From Frankiales bacterium (GTDB lineage: Bacteria; Actinomycetota; Actinomycetes; Mycobacteriales; SCTD01): DNA of 59,453 nt. Under the pieces are notes generated by a model. It saw only the letters and a list, made by a program, of their open reading frames with translations, did no database searches and had not been told where the DNA came from. A program made the translations under genes and the position numbers. The DNA lies in the NCBI GenBank assembly GCA_025465135.1, contig JAODNA010000058.1, positions 1 to 59,453 of the forward strand, given 5' to 3'. Positions 1 to 9,245 of the stretch are shown piece after piece (positions within the stretch are counted from its first letter, which is position 1; every line of letters starts with the position of its first letter).

Positions 1-5
1 CGGGT

Positions 6-1250
6 CTAGTCGAGGACGCGCTCGCCCTTGCCGACGACGACGACGCCGCCCGGGGTGACGGTCAGGCCGCGCGCGCGGTCGGCGACGGGGTCGACGCCCA
101 GCTCGACGCCGGCACCGATGATGACGTTCTTGTCCACGATGGCGTTCTGCACGACCGCGCCGCGCCCCACGTCGACGCCGTGCAGCAGCACGCTGCCGGT
201 GACCTCGGCGCCGGAGTGGATGCGCACGCCAGGCGACAGGATGGACTTGCGCGAGATGCCACCCGAGACGATGACGCCCTGGCTGATGAGCGTGTCGACG
301 GCAAAGCCGGTGCGGCCCGGCTCCTCCAGCACGAACTTCGCCGGCGGCAAAGCGGGCGAGGAGGTGAGGATCGGCCAACGGCGGTTGTAGAGGTTGAAGA
401 TCGGGTGCACCGACACCAGGTCCATGTGCGCGTCGTAGTAGGCGTCCAGCGTCCCGACGTCGCGCCAGTAGCCGCGGTCGCGGTCGGTCGCGCCTGGGAT
501 GTCGTTGTCCTTGAAGTCGTAGACCTGGGCCGCACCTTCGCCCACGAGCATCGGGATGATGTTGCCGCCCATGTCGTGCACGGAGCCCTCGTCGCCGGCG
601 TCGACCTTCACGGCCTCGAGCAGCGCCTCGGTCGAGAACACGTAGTTGCCCATCGACGCGAAGACCTCGTCCGGCGAGTCCGGCAACCCCGGCGGGTCGG
701 CCGGCTTCTCGAGGAACTGCTCGATGCGCCGGCCGTCTGCGGCGGTCTGGATCACGCCGAACTGGGACGCCTCCGACCGCGGCACCCGGATCCCCGCCAC
801 CGTCACCCCAGCACCGGAGGCGACGTGTTGCTCGACCATCTGCCGGGGGTCCATCCGGTAGACGTGGTCGGCACCGAAGACGACGACGTGCTCGGGCTGC
901 TCGTCGTAGACGAGATTGAGCGACTGGTGGATCGCGTCGGCCGAGCCACGGAACCACTGCGGCCCGAGTCGCTGCTGCGCCGGCACCGGGGTCACGTAGT
1001 TTCCGAGCAGCGTCGACATGCGCCAGGTCGTCGTGATGTGCCGGTCGAGCGAGTGCGACTTGTACTGCGTCAGCACCACGATGCGCAGGTAGCCGGCGTT
1101 GACGAGGTTGGACAGCACGAAGTCGACGAGCCGGTAGATCCCGCCGAACGGCACGGCCGGCTTCGCGCGGTCTGCAGTCAGCGGTGAGAGCCGCTTCCCC
1201 TCGCCGCCCGCAAGCACGATCCCCAGGACGCGGGGCTCACGGGTGCTCAT
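6..1250 (-). CDS. glgC: Glucose-1-phosphate adenylyltransferase
   Basis: Makes ADP-glucose from glucose-1-phosphate and ATP, the committed step of bacterial glycogen (and, in actinobacteria, maltose-1-phosphate-linked glucan) synthesis in the cytoplasm. The protein (414 aa) opens with the nucleotidyltransferase loop [11 protein letters not shown] a few residues after the start. It continues with [14 protein letters not shown], a central nucleotidyltransferase domain, and a C-terminal left-handed beta-helix with hexapeptide-like repeats ending in [12 protein letters not shown]. Full family length. The ATG at 1250 is chosen because homology begins right after it; the frame stays open further upstream but that part is low-complexity and antisense to glgA. 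It is divergent from glgA with only 31 bp between starts, so both promoters must overlap. Confident. Confidence 0.96.
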   Translation of the reverse strand: MSTREPRVLGIVLAGGEGKRLSPLTADRAKPAVPFGGIYRLVDFVLSNLVNAGYLRIVVLTQYKSHSLDRHITTTWRMSTLLGNYVTPVPAQQRLGPQWFRGSADAIHQSLNLVYDEQPEHVVVFGADHVYRMDPRQMVEQHVASGAGVTVAGIRVPRSEASQFGVIQTAADGRRIEQFLEKPADPPGLPDSPDEVFASMGNYVFSTEALLEAVKVDAGDEGSVHDMGGNIIPMLVGEGAAQVYDFKDNDIPGATDRDRGYWRDVGTLDAYYDAHMDLVSVHPIFNLYNRRWPILTSSPALPPAKFVLEEPGRTGFAVDTLISQGVIVSGGISRKSILSPGVRIHSGAEVTGSVLLHGVDVGRGAVVQNAIVDKNVIIGAGVELGVDPVADRARGLTVTPGGVVVVGKGERVLD

Positions 1251-1281
1251 GGGGCGAGTCTGTCGCACTACGGTCGCGGGC

Positions 1282-2433
1282 ATGCGCATCGGCTTGGTGA
1301 CACGAGAATGGCCCCCGGACGTGTACGGCGGCGCCGGGGTCCACGTCGAGTACCTCGCGCGCGAGCTCCGCCGCCTCGTCGACGTCGACGTGCACTGCTT
1401 CGGCGGCCCGCGCGCGGATGCCACCGGTCACGAGGCCGATCCGCAGCTCGTCGGTGCCAACGCCGCCCTGCAGACCCTGTCCGTCGACCTTCGCATGACC
1501 CCTGCCCTGGACAGCTGCGATCTCGTGCACTCGCACACCTGGTACGCCAACCTTGCCGGGCATCTGGGCAAGCTCCTGCACGGGATACCCCACGTCATGA
1601 CGTGCCACTCCCTCGAGCCGCTGCGGCCGTGGAAGGCCGAGCAGCTCGGCGGCGGCTACCGGCTCTCCTCCTGGGCGGAGCAGACCGCGGTCGAAGCGGC
1701 GGACGCCGTGGTCGCCGTGAGCGCAGGTATGGCGCGGGACGTCGTCGCGGCCTATCCCGAGCTCGATCCGGCGAGGGTCCACGTCGTGCACAACGGGATC
1801 GATGCCGACGAATACCGCCCGGTCGAGGGGACCGATGTCCTCGAGCGGCACGGCGTGGACCCCGCGACGCCGTACGCCCTCTTCGTCGGCCGCATCACCC
1901 GCCAGAAGGGCCTGTCGCACCTGTTGCGCGCCGCACGTGACCTGCCGGGGCAGCTGGTGCTCTGCGCCGGCGCCCCGGACACCCCCGAGATCGCCGCCGA
2001 GGCACGTGAGCTCGTCGCCGGGCTGCAGCGCACCCGCGATGGCGTCGTCTGGATCCAGGAGATGCTGCCGCGTCAGGACGTCGTGCAGCTGCTGTCGCAC
2101 GCCACCGTCTTCGTCTGCCCGTCCGTCTACGAGCCGCTCGGCATCGTCAACCTCGAGGCGATGGCCTGCGGGACCGCTGTGGTGGCGTCGGCCGTCGGCG
2201 GCATCCCCGAGGTCGTCGACGACGGGACGACGGGCATCCTGGTGCCGTACGACGATCGCGATCCGGCCGGGTTCGAGGTCGGGCTGTCGTCCCGCGTCGG
2301 CGAGCTGCTGAGCGACCCGGCGCGGGCCGCGGCGATGGGAACGGCCGGTCGGGCGCGTGCCGTGGACCAGTTCGGCTGGGCCGCGATCGCCGCCCGGACG
2401 GTGGAGCTCTACGCGTCCGTGCTCGCGGGCTGA
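1282..2433 (+). CDS. glgA: Glycogen synthase, actinobacterial GT4 type (GlgA/GlgM)
   Basis: Retaining GT-B glycosyltransferase of 383 aa that uses ADP-glucose. In mycobacteria this family member is now viewed as a maltose-1-phosphate synthase (GlgM), so the acceptor may be glucose-1-phosphate rather than glucan. The N-terminus [22 protein letters not shown] is the glycogen-synthase-like glycine-rich loop region. The C-terminal half has [15 protein letters not shown] and the nucleotide-sugar motif [15 protein letters not shown] (E-x7-E pattern). ATG 1282 is taken as the start because the conserved [12 protein letters not shown] follows it; a GTG/ATG further upstream would overlap glgC. The divergent pair with glgC is the usual actinobacterial arrangement and supports the assignment. 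Which reaction it catalyses cannot be settled from sequence alone. Confidence 0.93.
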   Translation: MRIGLVTREWPPDVYGGAGVHVEYLARELRRLVDVDVHCFGGPRADATGHEADPQLVGANAALQTLSVDLRMTPALDSCDLVHSHTWYANLAGHLGKLLHGIPHVMTCHSLEPLRPWKAEQLGGGYRLSSWAEQTAVEAADAVVAVSAGMARDVVAAYPELDPARVHVVHNGIDADEYRPVEGTDVLERHGVDPATPYALFVGRITRQKGLSHLLRAARDLPGQLVLCAGAPDTPEIAAEARELVAGLQRTRDGVVWIQEMLPRQDVVQLLSHATVFVCPSVYEPLGIVNLEAMACGTAVVASAVGGIPEVVDDGTTGILVPYDDRDPAGFEVGLSSRVGELLSDPARAAAMGTAGRARAVDQFGWAAIAARTVELYASVLAG

Positions 2434-2522
2434 TCCGCGTCCGGGCGCCGACTGTGGTGTGCTGATCATCGGAGGGCGACCTGGACGCGCAGGGTGATCT
2501 TGTTGACTTCGGGCTCGGCGAC

Positions 2523-4091
2523 ATGGTGCGCCTGGCCGGGTCCTTGCGCGACCTCGCCGTCGGCAGCACGAGCATCGTGGAGTTCGCCACGAGGGTCTGC
2601 ACGCATCTGCACGAGCACCTCGTCGACCCGGACGGCACCCGGCAGACCGTGCTCGTCCGGTTCTACGGCACGCTGCCCTACGCCGCGCTGCCGGCGGAGG
2701 AGCAGGAGTTCGCGACCCGGACCTGGGGTCGTCCCGGCGACGACGCCACCTGCCTGACCCTCCTCGGGACCGTCGGTACCGAGGCCGACTGGAACGACCG
2801 GCGGCTGTCGCGCGGCCACCGCGTCATCCCGCTGACCGACGCCCACCAGGTCGAGGGCCTGCCCATGGTGGCGGCACTCCTGGGGCAGCTCGGCATCGAC
2901 ATCGAGAGCCTCGTGTCGGCCTCGGCCCACCTGCTGCACGACGGCAGCGCCGAGCCGTACGGCGTCTTCCACGTGCCGAACGCGACCGGCAGCCCGGTCA
3001 TCCCTGGCCAGGACTTCGTCGCCGATCACAGGGTGGGATCGGTCCTCGGATTCGGCGGCGCGCTGCCGACCGGCGAGGTCTACGCCGTCGTGATGTTCAC
3101 GCGCGTCCTGGTGCCTCGCGAAACGGCACAGCTGTTCGAGAACGTCGCGCTGAGCACCAGCCTCGCGGCCCTCGACATGCTCGCGACGCCGATCTTCCCG
3201 ACGGATGCGACAGCGCGCGTTCCGGCTCGGCCGCTGTCCGACCTCGATCGCAGCCGGTCTCGCGAGTCGATGCTCGACGCCCTGCTCGAGGTGCACGAAC
3301 GGGTGGCGGTGTCGGAGTCCGACACGGCCCGGCGCGCGCTCGACCGGGCCAGGCACGAGGCCGAGCGCTACGGCCAGCTCGCCCGGACCCTGCAGGCCAG
3401 CCTCATCCCACCGGAGCTCCCGACCTTCCACGGCGCGCAGACCGGCGCGTTCTACCGCCCCGCCGGCGACGGCAGCGAGGTCGGAGGCGACTTCTACGAC
3501 CTGTTCCCGATCCGCGACGCGGTCTGGGGCTTCGTCCTGGGCGACGTGAGCGGCAAGGGAGCGGGAGCGGCGGCGCTGACTGCGCTGGCCCGCTACACCG
3601 TGCGCGCGGCGGCCTTCCACGCCGACTCCGGAGTCGACGTCCTGGCCGAGCTGGACGAGGCGCTGCACCGCCACGAGGCCGACGAGCGCTACCTGACCGC
3701 GCTGTTCGCCGAGGTGACACCGATCGACGGGACCCTGCAGGTCGACCTGACGCTCGGCGGCCACCCGAGCCCCTTGCTGCTGCGCCGCGACGGCAGCGTC
3801 GAGGCCGTGGGCGAGCCCGGCTCGGTCCTCGGGTTGCTGCCCGACCCGAGCTTCCGCGAGACCCGGTGCGTCCTCCAGGCAGGCGACGCCCTGATCGCCT
3901 TCACCGACGGTGTCACCGAAGCACGCCGAGGCAGTGAGCAGTACGGCGAGGAGCGGCTGCGGTCGCTGCTGGAGGACTGCGCCGGTCTGTCCGCGGACGA
4001 GATCGCGGCCGGTGTCGGTGATGCCGTGCTGCGCTTCCAGGGCGAGCACGCCCACGACGACACGGCCCTTGTCGTCCTGCGCTGCACCTAG
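2523..4091 (+). CDS. PP2C-family (SpoIIE-type) serine phosphatase with N-terminal sensory region
   Basis: Protein of 522 aa. The N-terminal ~270 residues resemble a GAF-like sensory region without clear ligand residues. A short helical linker with a possible coiled coil follows, then a C-terminal SpoIIE phosphatase domain. Its marks are LARTLQASLIPPELP, the metal-binding EVGGDFYDLF and GDVSGKGAGAAALTA, GGHPSPLLLRRDG and FTDGVTEAR. Such proteins dephosphorylate anti-sigma-factor antagonists or related phosphoproteins in partner-switching. No STAS or anti-sigma gene is nearby, so the target is unknown. The ATG is at 2523. A strong GGAGGG at 2471-2476 sits just before an in-frame CTG at 2481, so translation could begin 14 codons earlier at a rare start. 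The stop overlaps the convergent gene by 4 bp. Confidence 0.9.
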   Translation: MVRLAGSLRDLAVGSTSIVEFATRVCTHLHEHLVDPDGTRQTVLVRFYGTLPYAALPAEEQEFATRTWGRPGDDATCLTLLGTVGTEADWNDRRLSRGHRVIPLTDAHQVEGLPMVAALLGQLGIDIESLVSASAHLLHDGSAEPYGVFHVPNATGSPVIPGQDFVADHRVGSVLGFGGALPTGEVYAVVMFTRVLVPRETAQLFENVALSTSLAALDMLATPIFPTDATARVPARPLSDLDRSRSRESMLDALLEVHERVAVSESDTARRALDRARHEAERYGQLARTLQASLIPPELPTFHGAQTGAFYRPAGDGSEVGGDFYDLFPIRDAVWGFVLGDVSGKGAGAAALTALARYTVRAAAFHADSGVDVLAELDEALHRHEADERYLTALFAEVTPIDGTLQVDLTLGGHPSPLLLRRDGSVEAVGEPGSVLGLLPDPSFRETRCVLQAGDALIAFTDGVTEARRGSEQYGEERLRSLLEDCAGLSADEIAAGVGDAVLRFQGEHAHDDTALVVLRCT

Positions 4092-4879
4092 CCCATCGGG
4101 TCGGCATCGGCGTCGGCCGAAACGAGGACGTCATGCAGAGCCTCGAACACCGCAGGTGCCGCTGCAACGACCAGGTCGTGCGACGGAGGTCGGCCTCGCA
4201 GCCCCTCGACGCGCGCCCCGGCTTCACTGGCGATCAGAGTCCCGGCCGACAGGTCCCAGGGCGACAGCCCCTGCTCGTAGTAGGCATCCACCCGACCGGC
4301 GGCGACCCCGCAGAGGTCGAGTGCACCCGCACCGAGGCGCCGGATGTCGCGGACCTTGGGGAGCAGCCCCGGCAGGATCCGTGCCTGCGCCGCTCGTCGC
4401 ACCTCGTCGTACCCGAAGCCCGTCGCGACGAGCGACTGGGCCAAGCTCGTCGCCCCGGAGCACTGCAGAGGGACGCCGTTGAGGGTGGAGCCCCGACCGC
4501 GCACGGCCTGCCACAGCTCGTCCTTCGACGGGTCGAAGACGACACCGACAAGAGTGCCGACGCTGTCCTCGATTCCGATGGAGACGGCCCACTGCGGGAT
4601 GCCGTAGAGGTAGTTGACCGTGCCGTCGATGGGGTCGACGACCCACCGCAGCCCGCTCGTCCCGAGGTCGCTCGCGCCTTCCTCACCCAGCAGCCCGTCG
4701 TCCGGACGTGCAGTGCGAATCCCGTCGGCCAGGAGCCGCTCGACGGCCTTGTCCGCGGCCGTGACGACGTCGGTCGGGCTGCTCTTCGTCGGCAGGGTCT
4801 CGACACCGTCGCGCATCTCGAGGGCGAGGGCGCCCGCCCGCCGGGCGAGGTCCGTCGCGAGGTCCAACAGCTGGGTCAC
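4088..4879 (-). CDS. Inositol monophosphatase family phosphatase
   Basis: Mg2+-dependent sugar/inositol phosphatase of 263 aa. The family signature is complete: the GEEG metal-binding segment, WVVDPIDGTVNYLYG with the catalytic metal aspartates, and the C-terminal SPWDLSAGTLIASEAGA motif. The family includes inositol-1-phosphatase (SuhB-like), histidinol-phosphatase (HisN) and 3'-phosphoadenylyl phosphatases (CysQ). The sequence fits the SuhB/IMPase branch best, which in actinobacteria feeds inositol to phosphatidylinositol and mycothiol, but substrate is inferred. GTG 4879 is chosen because the conserved N-terminal helix begins there (VTQLLDLATDLARRAG). It faces the lipoprotein gene upstream on the same strand with a 10-bp gap. 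Confidence 0.9.
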   Translation of the reverse strand: MTQLLDLATDLARRAGALALEMRDGVETLPTKSSPTDVVTAADKAVERLLADGIRTARPDDGLLGEEGASDLGTSGLRWVVDPIDGTVNYLYGIPQWAVSIGIEDSVGTLVGVVFDPSKDELWQAVRGRGSTLNGVPLQCSGATSLAQSLVATGFGYDEVRRAAQARILPGLLPKVRDIRRLGAGALDLCGVAAGRVDAYYEQGLSPWDLSAGTLIASEAGARVEGLRGRPPSHDLVVAAAPAVFEALHDVLVSADADADPMG

Positions 4880-4889
4880 ACGGACAGTC

Positions 4890-5975
4890 TTACGGCTGCG
4901 CCGCCACAAGCAGCGCGTCGGTCGGCAGCCCGGTCACAGGAACCCCGCGTACCTCGCCCGACCAGCGCACGTAGACGGCCAGTTGCTTCTTGTAGTCCAC
5001 AGCGGTCATGTAGAGCACCGCCCGCGACCCCCCGCTCACGTCGACGACGTCACGTCCTGGGCGCGGGGTGGCGAACACCCCGAGGACCGACCCGTCGGAC
5101 AGACGAAGCCTCACGGCCCGCCCAGGCGCCCGATGAGCGGAGCCTGAGCAGCACGCCAGGTCCCGCTCGACTGCGACGACCACTCCCGCCCCCAGCGCTG
5201 CTGCCTGCTCGAAGTGGGCGTAGCCCGAGCCAGAGGCAGGATGGAGGCAGCGACCGAAGCCGATGCCCTCGTGCCCGCGAGGGTGATCGAGATCGACGAC
5301 GCAGAGCCCCCGGCCCTCGTCGTCCTGGCCCTCGCTGGTCGCGCCGAGCGTGCGCGGTCCCAGCCAGTCGAGCTGCGTGAGGGATTCCAACGCTGGTGCG
5401 CCGGGGGGATAACCAGGGGCGTACTTCTCCCGGGTCCGCACGGTCGCGGCGTCAGCGGCGAGGTCTGCGACCAGCAGGGTCTGGTTCTCATTGCCGCCGT
5501 TGTCGGTCCAGGCCAGCGCACGTCCGTCCTGGCGGACCCCGACGGCATCGCCGGCGTCACGCGCCACGACGCGGCCCTCTGTGGCGCCCGGCCCGTAGCA
5601 GCGAAGCTCGTGCGGCGCGCCCGTGTCCTCAGGCTGCTCGCGCCAGACGGCACACGCCGTTGGAGACCCGCCGCCAGAGAGCGAGACCGCAGTGACGACC
5701 TTCTTCGCGGGGCCCTCGAGTCGGCGCAGCAGCACGGCGTCGTGACCGCCAGGCGCGACGGCGTACAGGGCCAGCCCGCCGCGGCTATCCCCCACAGCCA
5801 CGACCAGCGGCGCGGCCGCGGCCGACGGAGTAGCGGCCGCCACCGGGCTCGTGGCCGCGGCGGCGGCCAGCGGGCTTGGCGTCGTACTGCCCCCTGTGGA
5901 CCTGGGCTGGCCGCTGCTCCCCGACGTACACGCCGTCAGGGCGAGCAGGAGGCAGAGGATGATCCGGATCGGCAC
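4890..5975 (-). CDS. Predicted lipoprotein with a repeat-rich, beta-propeller-like body
   Basis: The product (361 aa from GTG 5975) begins VPIRIILCLLLALTAC. This is a short positively charged n-region, a hydrophobic core and a lipobox LTAC with the acylated cysteine at residue 16. A Ser/Thr/Pro/Ala-rich tether of about 40 residues follows. The rest contains repeated short stretches such as VVAVGDSRGGLALYAV, AWTDNGGNENQTLLVADL and CVVDLD that fit WD40/TolB-like propeller blades, and several cysteines including a CC pair. I do not recognise a specific family. It is probably exposed on the outer face of the membrane. Start choice rests on the signal peptide; the frame is open upstream into antisense of the acyl-CoA dehydrogenase gene. 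It lies 10 bp upstream of the phosphatase gene, so the two may be co-transcribed. Confidence 0.75.
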   Translation of the reverse strand: MPIRIILCLLLALTACTSGSSGQPRSTGGSTTPSPLAAAAATSPVAAATPSAAAAPLVVAVGDSRGGLALYAVAPGGHDAVLLRRLEGPAKKVVTAVSLSGGGSPTACAVWREQPEDTGAPHELRCYGPGATEGRVVARDAGDAVGVRQDGRALAWTDNGGNENQTLLVADLAADAATVRTREKYAPGYPPGAPALESLTQLDWLGPRTLGATSEGQDDEGRGLCVVDLDHPRGHEGIGFGRCLHPASGSGYAHFEQAAALGAGVVVAVERDLACCSGSAHRAPGRAVRLRLSDGSVLGVFATPRPGRDVVDVSGGSRAVLYMTAVDYKKQLAVYVRWSGEVRGVPVTGLPTDALLVAAQP

Positions 5976-6090
5976 CGCGGCACGGTAGCCGCCCCGCGGG
6001 CACCCCGTGTGGCACGCCGGGGTCGGCATGGAGTAGAACGACGTTCGGTTTCGGTCCGACCCCGAGGCCCGACCGCGAAGAGGAGCACCC

Positions 6091-7278
6091 GTGGACCTGG
6101 CGTACACCGAGGCAGACGAGGAGTTCCGCAAGGAGCTCCGCACCTGGCTGGACGCGAACCTCCCGCAGGAGATGCGACGGCCCGAGTTCTGGGCCGACAA
6201 GTCCGACGCCGAGCAGTTCAAGATCCGGCGCGACTGGGAGGCCGACAAGGCCAAGGCCGGCTTCGCGGGCATCCAGTGGCCGACCGAGTACGGCGGCCGC
6301 GGCGGCACTCCGGGCATGAAGGCGATCTACGACCGCGAGATGGCGCTGGCCAGTGCGCCGACGACCGTCAACCCGCTCGGCCTCGCGTTCCTGGCGCCCA
6401 CGGTGATGCACCTCGGCACCGAGGAGCAGAAGAAGACGATCATCCCCGAGCTCCTGCACAACAAGACGATCTGGTGCCAGGGCTTCTCCGAGCCCGGCGC
6501 CGGCTCCGACCTCGCGGCGCTGCAGATGAAGGCCGAGAAGCAGGGCGAGGAGTACGTCGTCAACGGCCAGAAGATCTGGACGACCAACGCGATGCACGGC
6601 GACAAGATCTTCACCCTCGCCCGCACCGGTCCCTCGGAGGGCAGCCGGCACGCCGGCATCTCGATGCTGCTGATCGACATGAAGCAGCCAGGCGTCGAGG
6701 CGCGGCCGCTCAAGCAGATGAGCGGTGCGAGCGAGTTCGGCGAGGTCTTCTTCACTGACGCGACCTGTCCGGTGACCGAGGTGCTCGGCGGCGAGGGCAA
6801 CGGCTGGCAGACCGCGATGCTGCTGCTGTCGTTCGAGCGCGGGTCGTCGGCGATCGGGCAGTACACCGAGTTCCGCAAGATGTGGGACGAGGTGGCACGC
6901 GCCGCGCAGAAGACCGACCGCGACGGATCACCCGCCGCGCAGGACCCGGTGCTGCGGCAGAAGCTCGCCGAGCAGCTCGTCGACCTCGAGTGCCTGAAGT
7001 ACCACTCCTGGCACATCCTCACGTCGACCTCGAAGGGCAAGGACCTCGGTTTCGAGGCGTCGATGACGAAGCTCATGTGGTCCGAGACCTTCCGCAACCT
7101 GTCCGACGTCTACAGCGACGTCGTCGGTCCGGCCTTCCAGGTCGCCGGCCAGCCCGGCGTATCCCGGCAGGAGCTCACGACCATGGCCCTCTGGTCGCGT
7201 TCCTGCACCATCTGGGGCGGCTCGTCCCAGGTCCAGCGCACGATCGTCGCCGAGCGCGTGCTCGGCCTCCCGAGGTAG
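6091..7278 (+). CDS. Acyl-CoA dehydrogenase, subunit 1 of a tandem pair
   Basis: FAD-dependent alpha,beta-desaturation of an acyl-CoA; 395 aa, the normal family length. Visible marks are WCQGFSEPGAGSDLAAL (FAD/substrate segment), NGQKIWTTNA, and the C-terminal TIWGGSSQVQRTIVAERVLGLPR. The GTG start at 6091 follows a purine-rich ribosome site (GAAGAGGAG at 6077-6085). The next gene starts 6 bp after the stop and encodes a second, divergent dehydrogenase. Such adjacent FadE pairs in actinobacteria often form alpha2-beta2 heterotetramers that handle bulky substrates such as steroid side chains. Which of the two carries the catalytic base was not established here. Substrate unknown. Confidence 0.93.
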   Translation: MDLAYTEADEEFRKELRTWLDANLPQEMRRPEFWADKSDAEQFKIRRDWEADKAKAGFAGIQWPTEYGGRGGTPGMKAIYDREMALASAPTTVNPLGLAFLAPTVMHLGTEEQKKTIIPELLHNKTIWCQGFSEPGAGSDLAALQMKAEKQGEEYVVNGQKIWTTNAMHGDKIFTLARTGPSEGSRHAGISMLLIDMKQPGVEARPLKQMSGASEFGEVFFTDATCPVTEVLGGEGNGWQTAMLLLSFERGSSAIGQYTEFRKMWDEVARAAQKTDRDGSPAAQDPVLRQKLAEQLVDLECLKYHSWHILTSTSKGKDLGFEASMTKLMWSETFRNLSDVYSDVVGPAFQVAGQPGVSRQELTTMALWSRSCTIWGGSSQVQRTIVAERVLGLPR

Positions 7279-7284
7279 GACGAC

Positions 7285-8424
7285 ATGGACTTCGCTCTCA
7301 CCGACGAGCAGCGCGCGCTGGACGACGCTGTCCGCTCCTACCTGCGCGACCGCTTCGGCCCCAGCCAGGTCCGGGCGGTCTACGAGGACCCCGCAGGCGA
7401 TGGCGACCCGGCCGAGCTCTGGAAGGCCGTGGGCGAGCAGGGCTGGCTGGCCGTGCTCGTGCCCGAGGAGTACGACGGCATGGGTCTCGGGCTCCTCGAC
7501 GCCTCGGTCATCGCGCGTGCCTTCGGAGCGGGGACGGTGCCAGGGCCGTGGCTCGGCACGGTGCTCGCGGCGGAGGCGGTGCGGCTCGCCGGCTCACCCG
7601 ACCAGCACAAGTCGTGGCTGCCGCGGCTCGCCTCCGGTGAGCTGCGCGGCGCGGTCGCGCTGCACCGCCCCGGCTCCTCCCCTGTCCCGGCCAACGCCCC
7701 GGCCACGGCCGGCGCCGGCAAGCTGTCCGGTCAGCTCCAGCTGGTGGAGTACGCCGGCGGCGCCGACATCCTCGTCGTGGCAGCAGCCGACGGGATCTAC
7801 CTCGTCGATCCGAAGGCGACGGGCGTCTCGCTGACCCGCTGCGAGTCCCTGGACCGGACGACGCGCACCTGGACCGTCGACCTCGACGGGGTCACCGGCG
7901 AGAAGCTCGAGGCGTCCACACCCGATGTCCTGCAGGACCTGATCGACCGCGCCGCCGTTCTGGTCGCCAGCGATCTCGTCGGCATCGCGCGCAAGGCGCT
8001 CACCGAGACGGTGGAGTACGACAAGACGCGCGTGCAGTTCGGCAAGCCGGTCGGGTCGTTCCAGGCCATCAAGCACGACCTCGCCGACCTGCACGTGATG
8101 GTGACGATGGCCGAGCACGCAACGACCTACGCCGCCTACGCCGTCGATGCCGACCTTCCCGACAAGGCGCTCGCCGTGTCGATCGCGAAGTCGAAGGCGG
8201 CCGACACGGCGCGCAAGGCGACGAGCGACATGATCCAGTACCACGGCGGCATCGGCTACACGTGGGAGCACGACGCGCATTTCTACTTCAAGCGGGCAAA
8301 GCGGCTGGAGTACGCGTACGGCGACGCAGCCCAGCACCGCGAGCGGATCGCATCGGTGCTGCTCGACGGCGCCGTCGACCAGGGGCACCTGCAGACCGAC
8401 GGCAGTGAGATGTCCGTCGGATGA
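7285..8424 (+). CDS. Acyl-CoA dehydrogenase, subunit 2 of a tandem pair
   Basis: Second acyl-CoA dehydrogenase-fold protein, 379 aa, directly downstream of the first (6-bp gap). The N-terminal domain LTDEQRALDDAVRSYLRDRF is followed by a divergent central beta-domain, poorly conserved in residues 130-210. The C-terminal helical bundle has the typical IQYHGGIGYTWEHDAHFYFK segment. The pairing with a more canonical partner and the weak middle domain fit the heteromeric FadE type, an inference from known actinobacterial pairs. Its stop overlaps the next start in ATGA (8421-8424), so all three genes are likely translated from one mRNA. Confidence 0.92.
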   Translation: MDFALTDEQRALDDAVRSYLRDRFGPSQVRAVYEDPAGDGDPAELWKAVGEQGWLAVLVPEEYDGMGLGLLDASVIARAFGAGTVPGPWLGTVLAAEAVRLAGSPDQHKSWLPRLASGELRGAVALHRPGSSPVPANAPATAGAGKLSGQLQLVEYAGGADILVVAAADGIYLVDPKATGVSLTRCESLDRTTRTWTVDLDGVTGEKLEASTPDVLQDLIDRAAVLVASDLVGIARKALTETVEYDKTRVQFGKPVGSFQAIKHDLADLHVMVTMAEHATTYAAYAVDADLPDKALAVSIAKSKAADTARKATSDMIQYHGGIGYTWEHDAHFYFKRAKRLEYAYGDAAQHRERIASVLLDGAVDQGHLQTDGSEMSVG

Positions 8425-9230
8425 GCAAGACCGCGCTCATTACGGGAGGGGCTTCCGGCTTTGGGGCCGAGGTTGCCCGTCAGCTCGCGCGGCGCGGCGA
8501 CGACGTCGTACTGCTCGACGTCAACGACGACGACGGCAAGCGCATCGCCGACGAGCTCGGCGGCACGTTCCTGCACTGCGACGTCAGCGACTACGACGAG
8601 GTCTTGGCGACGACCGCCGAGGCGGAGAAGGCGTACGGCGGGATCGACCTGTTCTTCCTCAACGCCGGCATCGCGACCGGGTGTGGCGTCGACGAGGACT
8701 TCGACCTCGCGACGTACCGCCGCGCCATGGGCATCAACGTCGACGGTGTCGTCTACGGCGTGCACGCAGCACTGCCCGTGCTGCGCCGTCGCGGTGGCGG
8801 CGCGATCGTCTGCACCGCGTCGATGGCCGGGCTGACGGCGGTGCCCTTCGACCCGATCTACGGCGCCAACAAGCACGCCGTCGTCGGGCTGGTGCGCGGC
8901 ATGGGACCGGCGCTGGCGCCGCAGAACATCACGATCAACGCGTTCTGCCCGGGCTTCGCCGAGACGAAGATCATCGGACCGATCAAGGAGATCCTGCAGC
9001 AGAGCGGCGTGCCGATCATCCCGGTCGAGACTGCCGGCGAGGCGGTGCTGAAGGCCTTCGACGACGGCGAGACGGGGCAGGCCTACCTGCTGCAGGCCGG
9101 CCTGGAGCCGATGCTCTACAACTTCCGCGGCATCCCCGGCCCGAAGAACCCTGACGGCTCCCCCGCGACCCCAGCCGAGCCAACCGGCATCCCGGCGACC
9201 CCCGGCGCAGCGGAGCCCCCACCCGCTTAG
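8421..9230 (+). CDS. Short-chain dehydrogenase/reductase (SDR)
   Basis: NAD(P)-dependent oxidoreductase of 269 aa. The classical SDR cofactor motif is TGGASGFGAEVA (TGxxxGxG). NAG appears as LNAGIA. The active site shows a serine in CTASMAG, YGANKHA with the catalytic YxxxK, and a preceding Asn. The C-terminus has a ~30-residue Pro/Ala-rich tail not needed by the fold. It is translationally coupled to the upstream acyl-CoA dehydrogenase (4-bp overlap), so it probably oxidises a hydroxy-acyl or related intermediate of the same degradation route; the substrate is an inference. Confidence 0.9.
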   Translation: MSKTALITGGASGFGAEVARQLARRGDDVVLLDVNDDDGKRIADELGGTFLHCDVSDYDEVLATTAEAEKAYGGIDLFFLNAGIATGCGVDEDFDLATYRRAMGINVDGVVYGVHAALPVLRRRGGGAIVCTASMAGLTAVPFDPIYGANKHAVVGLVRGMGPALAPQNITINAFCPGFAETKIIGPIKEILQQSGVPIIPVETAGEAVLKAFDDGETGQAYLLQAGLEPMLYNFRGIPGPKNPDGSPATPAEPTGIPATPGAAEPPPA

Positions 9231-9245
9231 CCCCGCCCCGCCGCG

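Noticed and set aside
2466-4055. Long minus-strand open frame opposite the SpoIIE-type phosphatase
   Set aside because: Shadow of a GC-rich coding strand: no family motifs, Arg/Gly/Val-rich composition, while the plus strand has a complete conserved protein.
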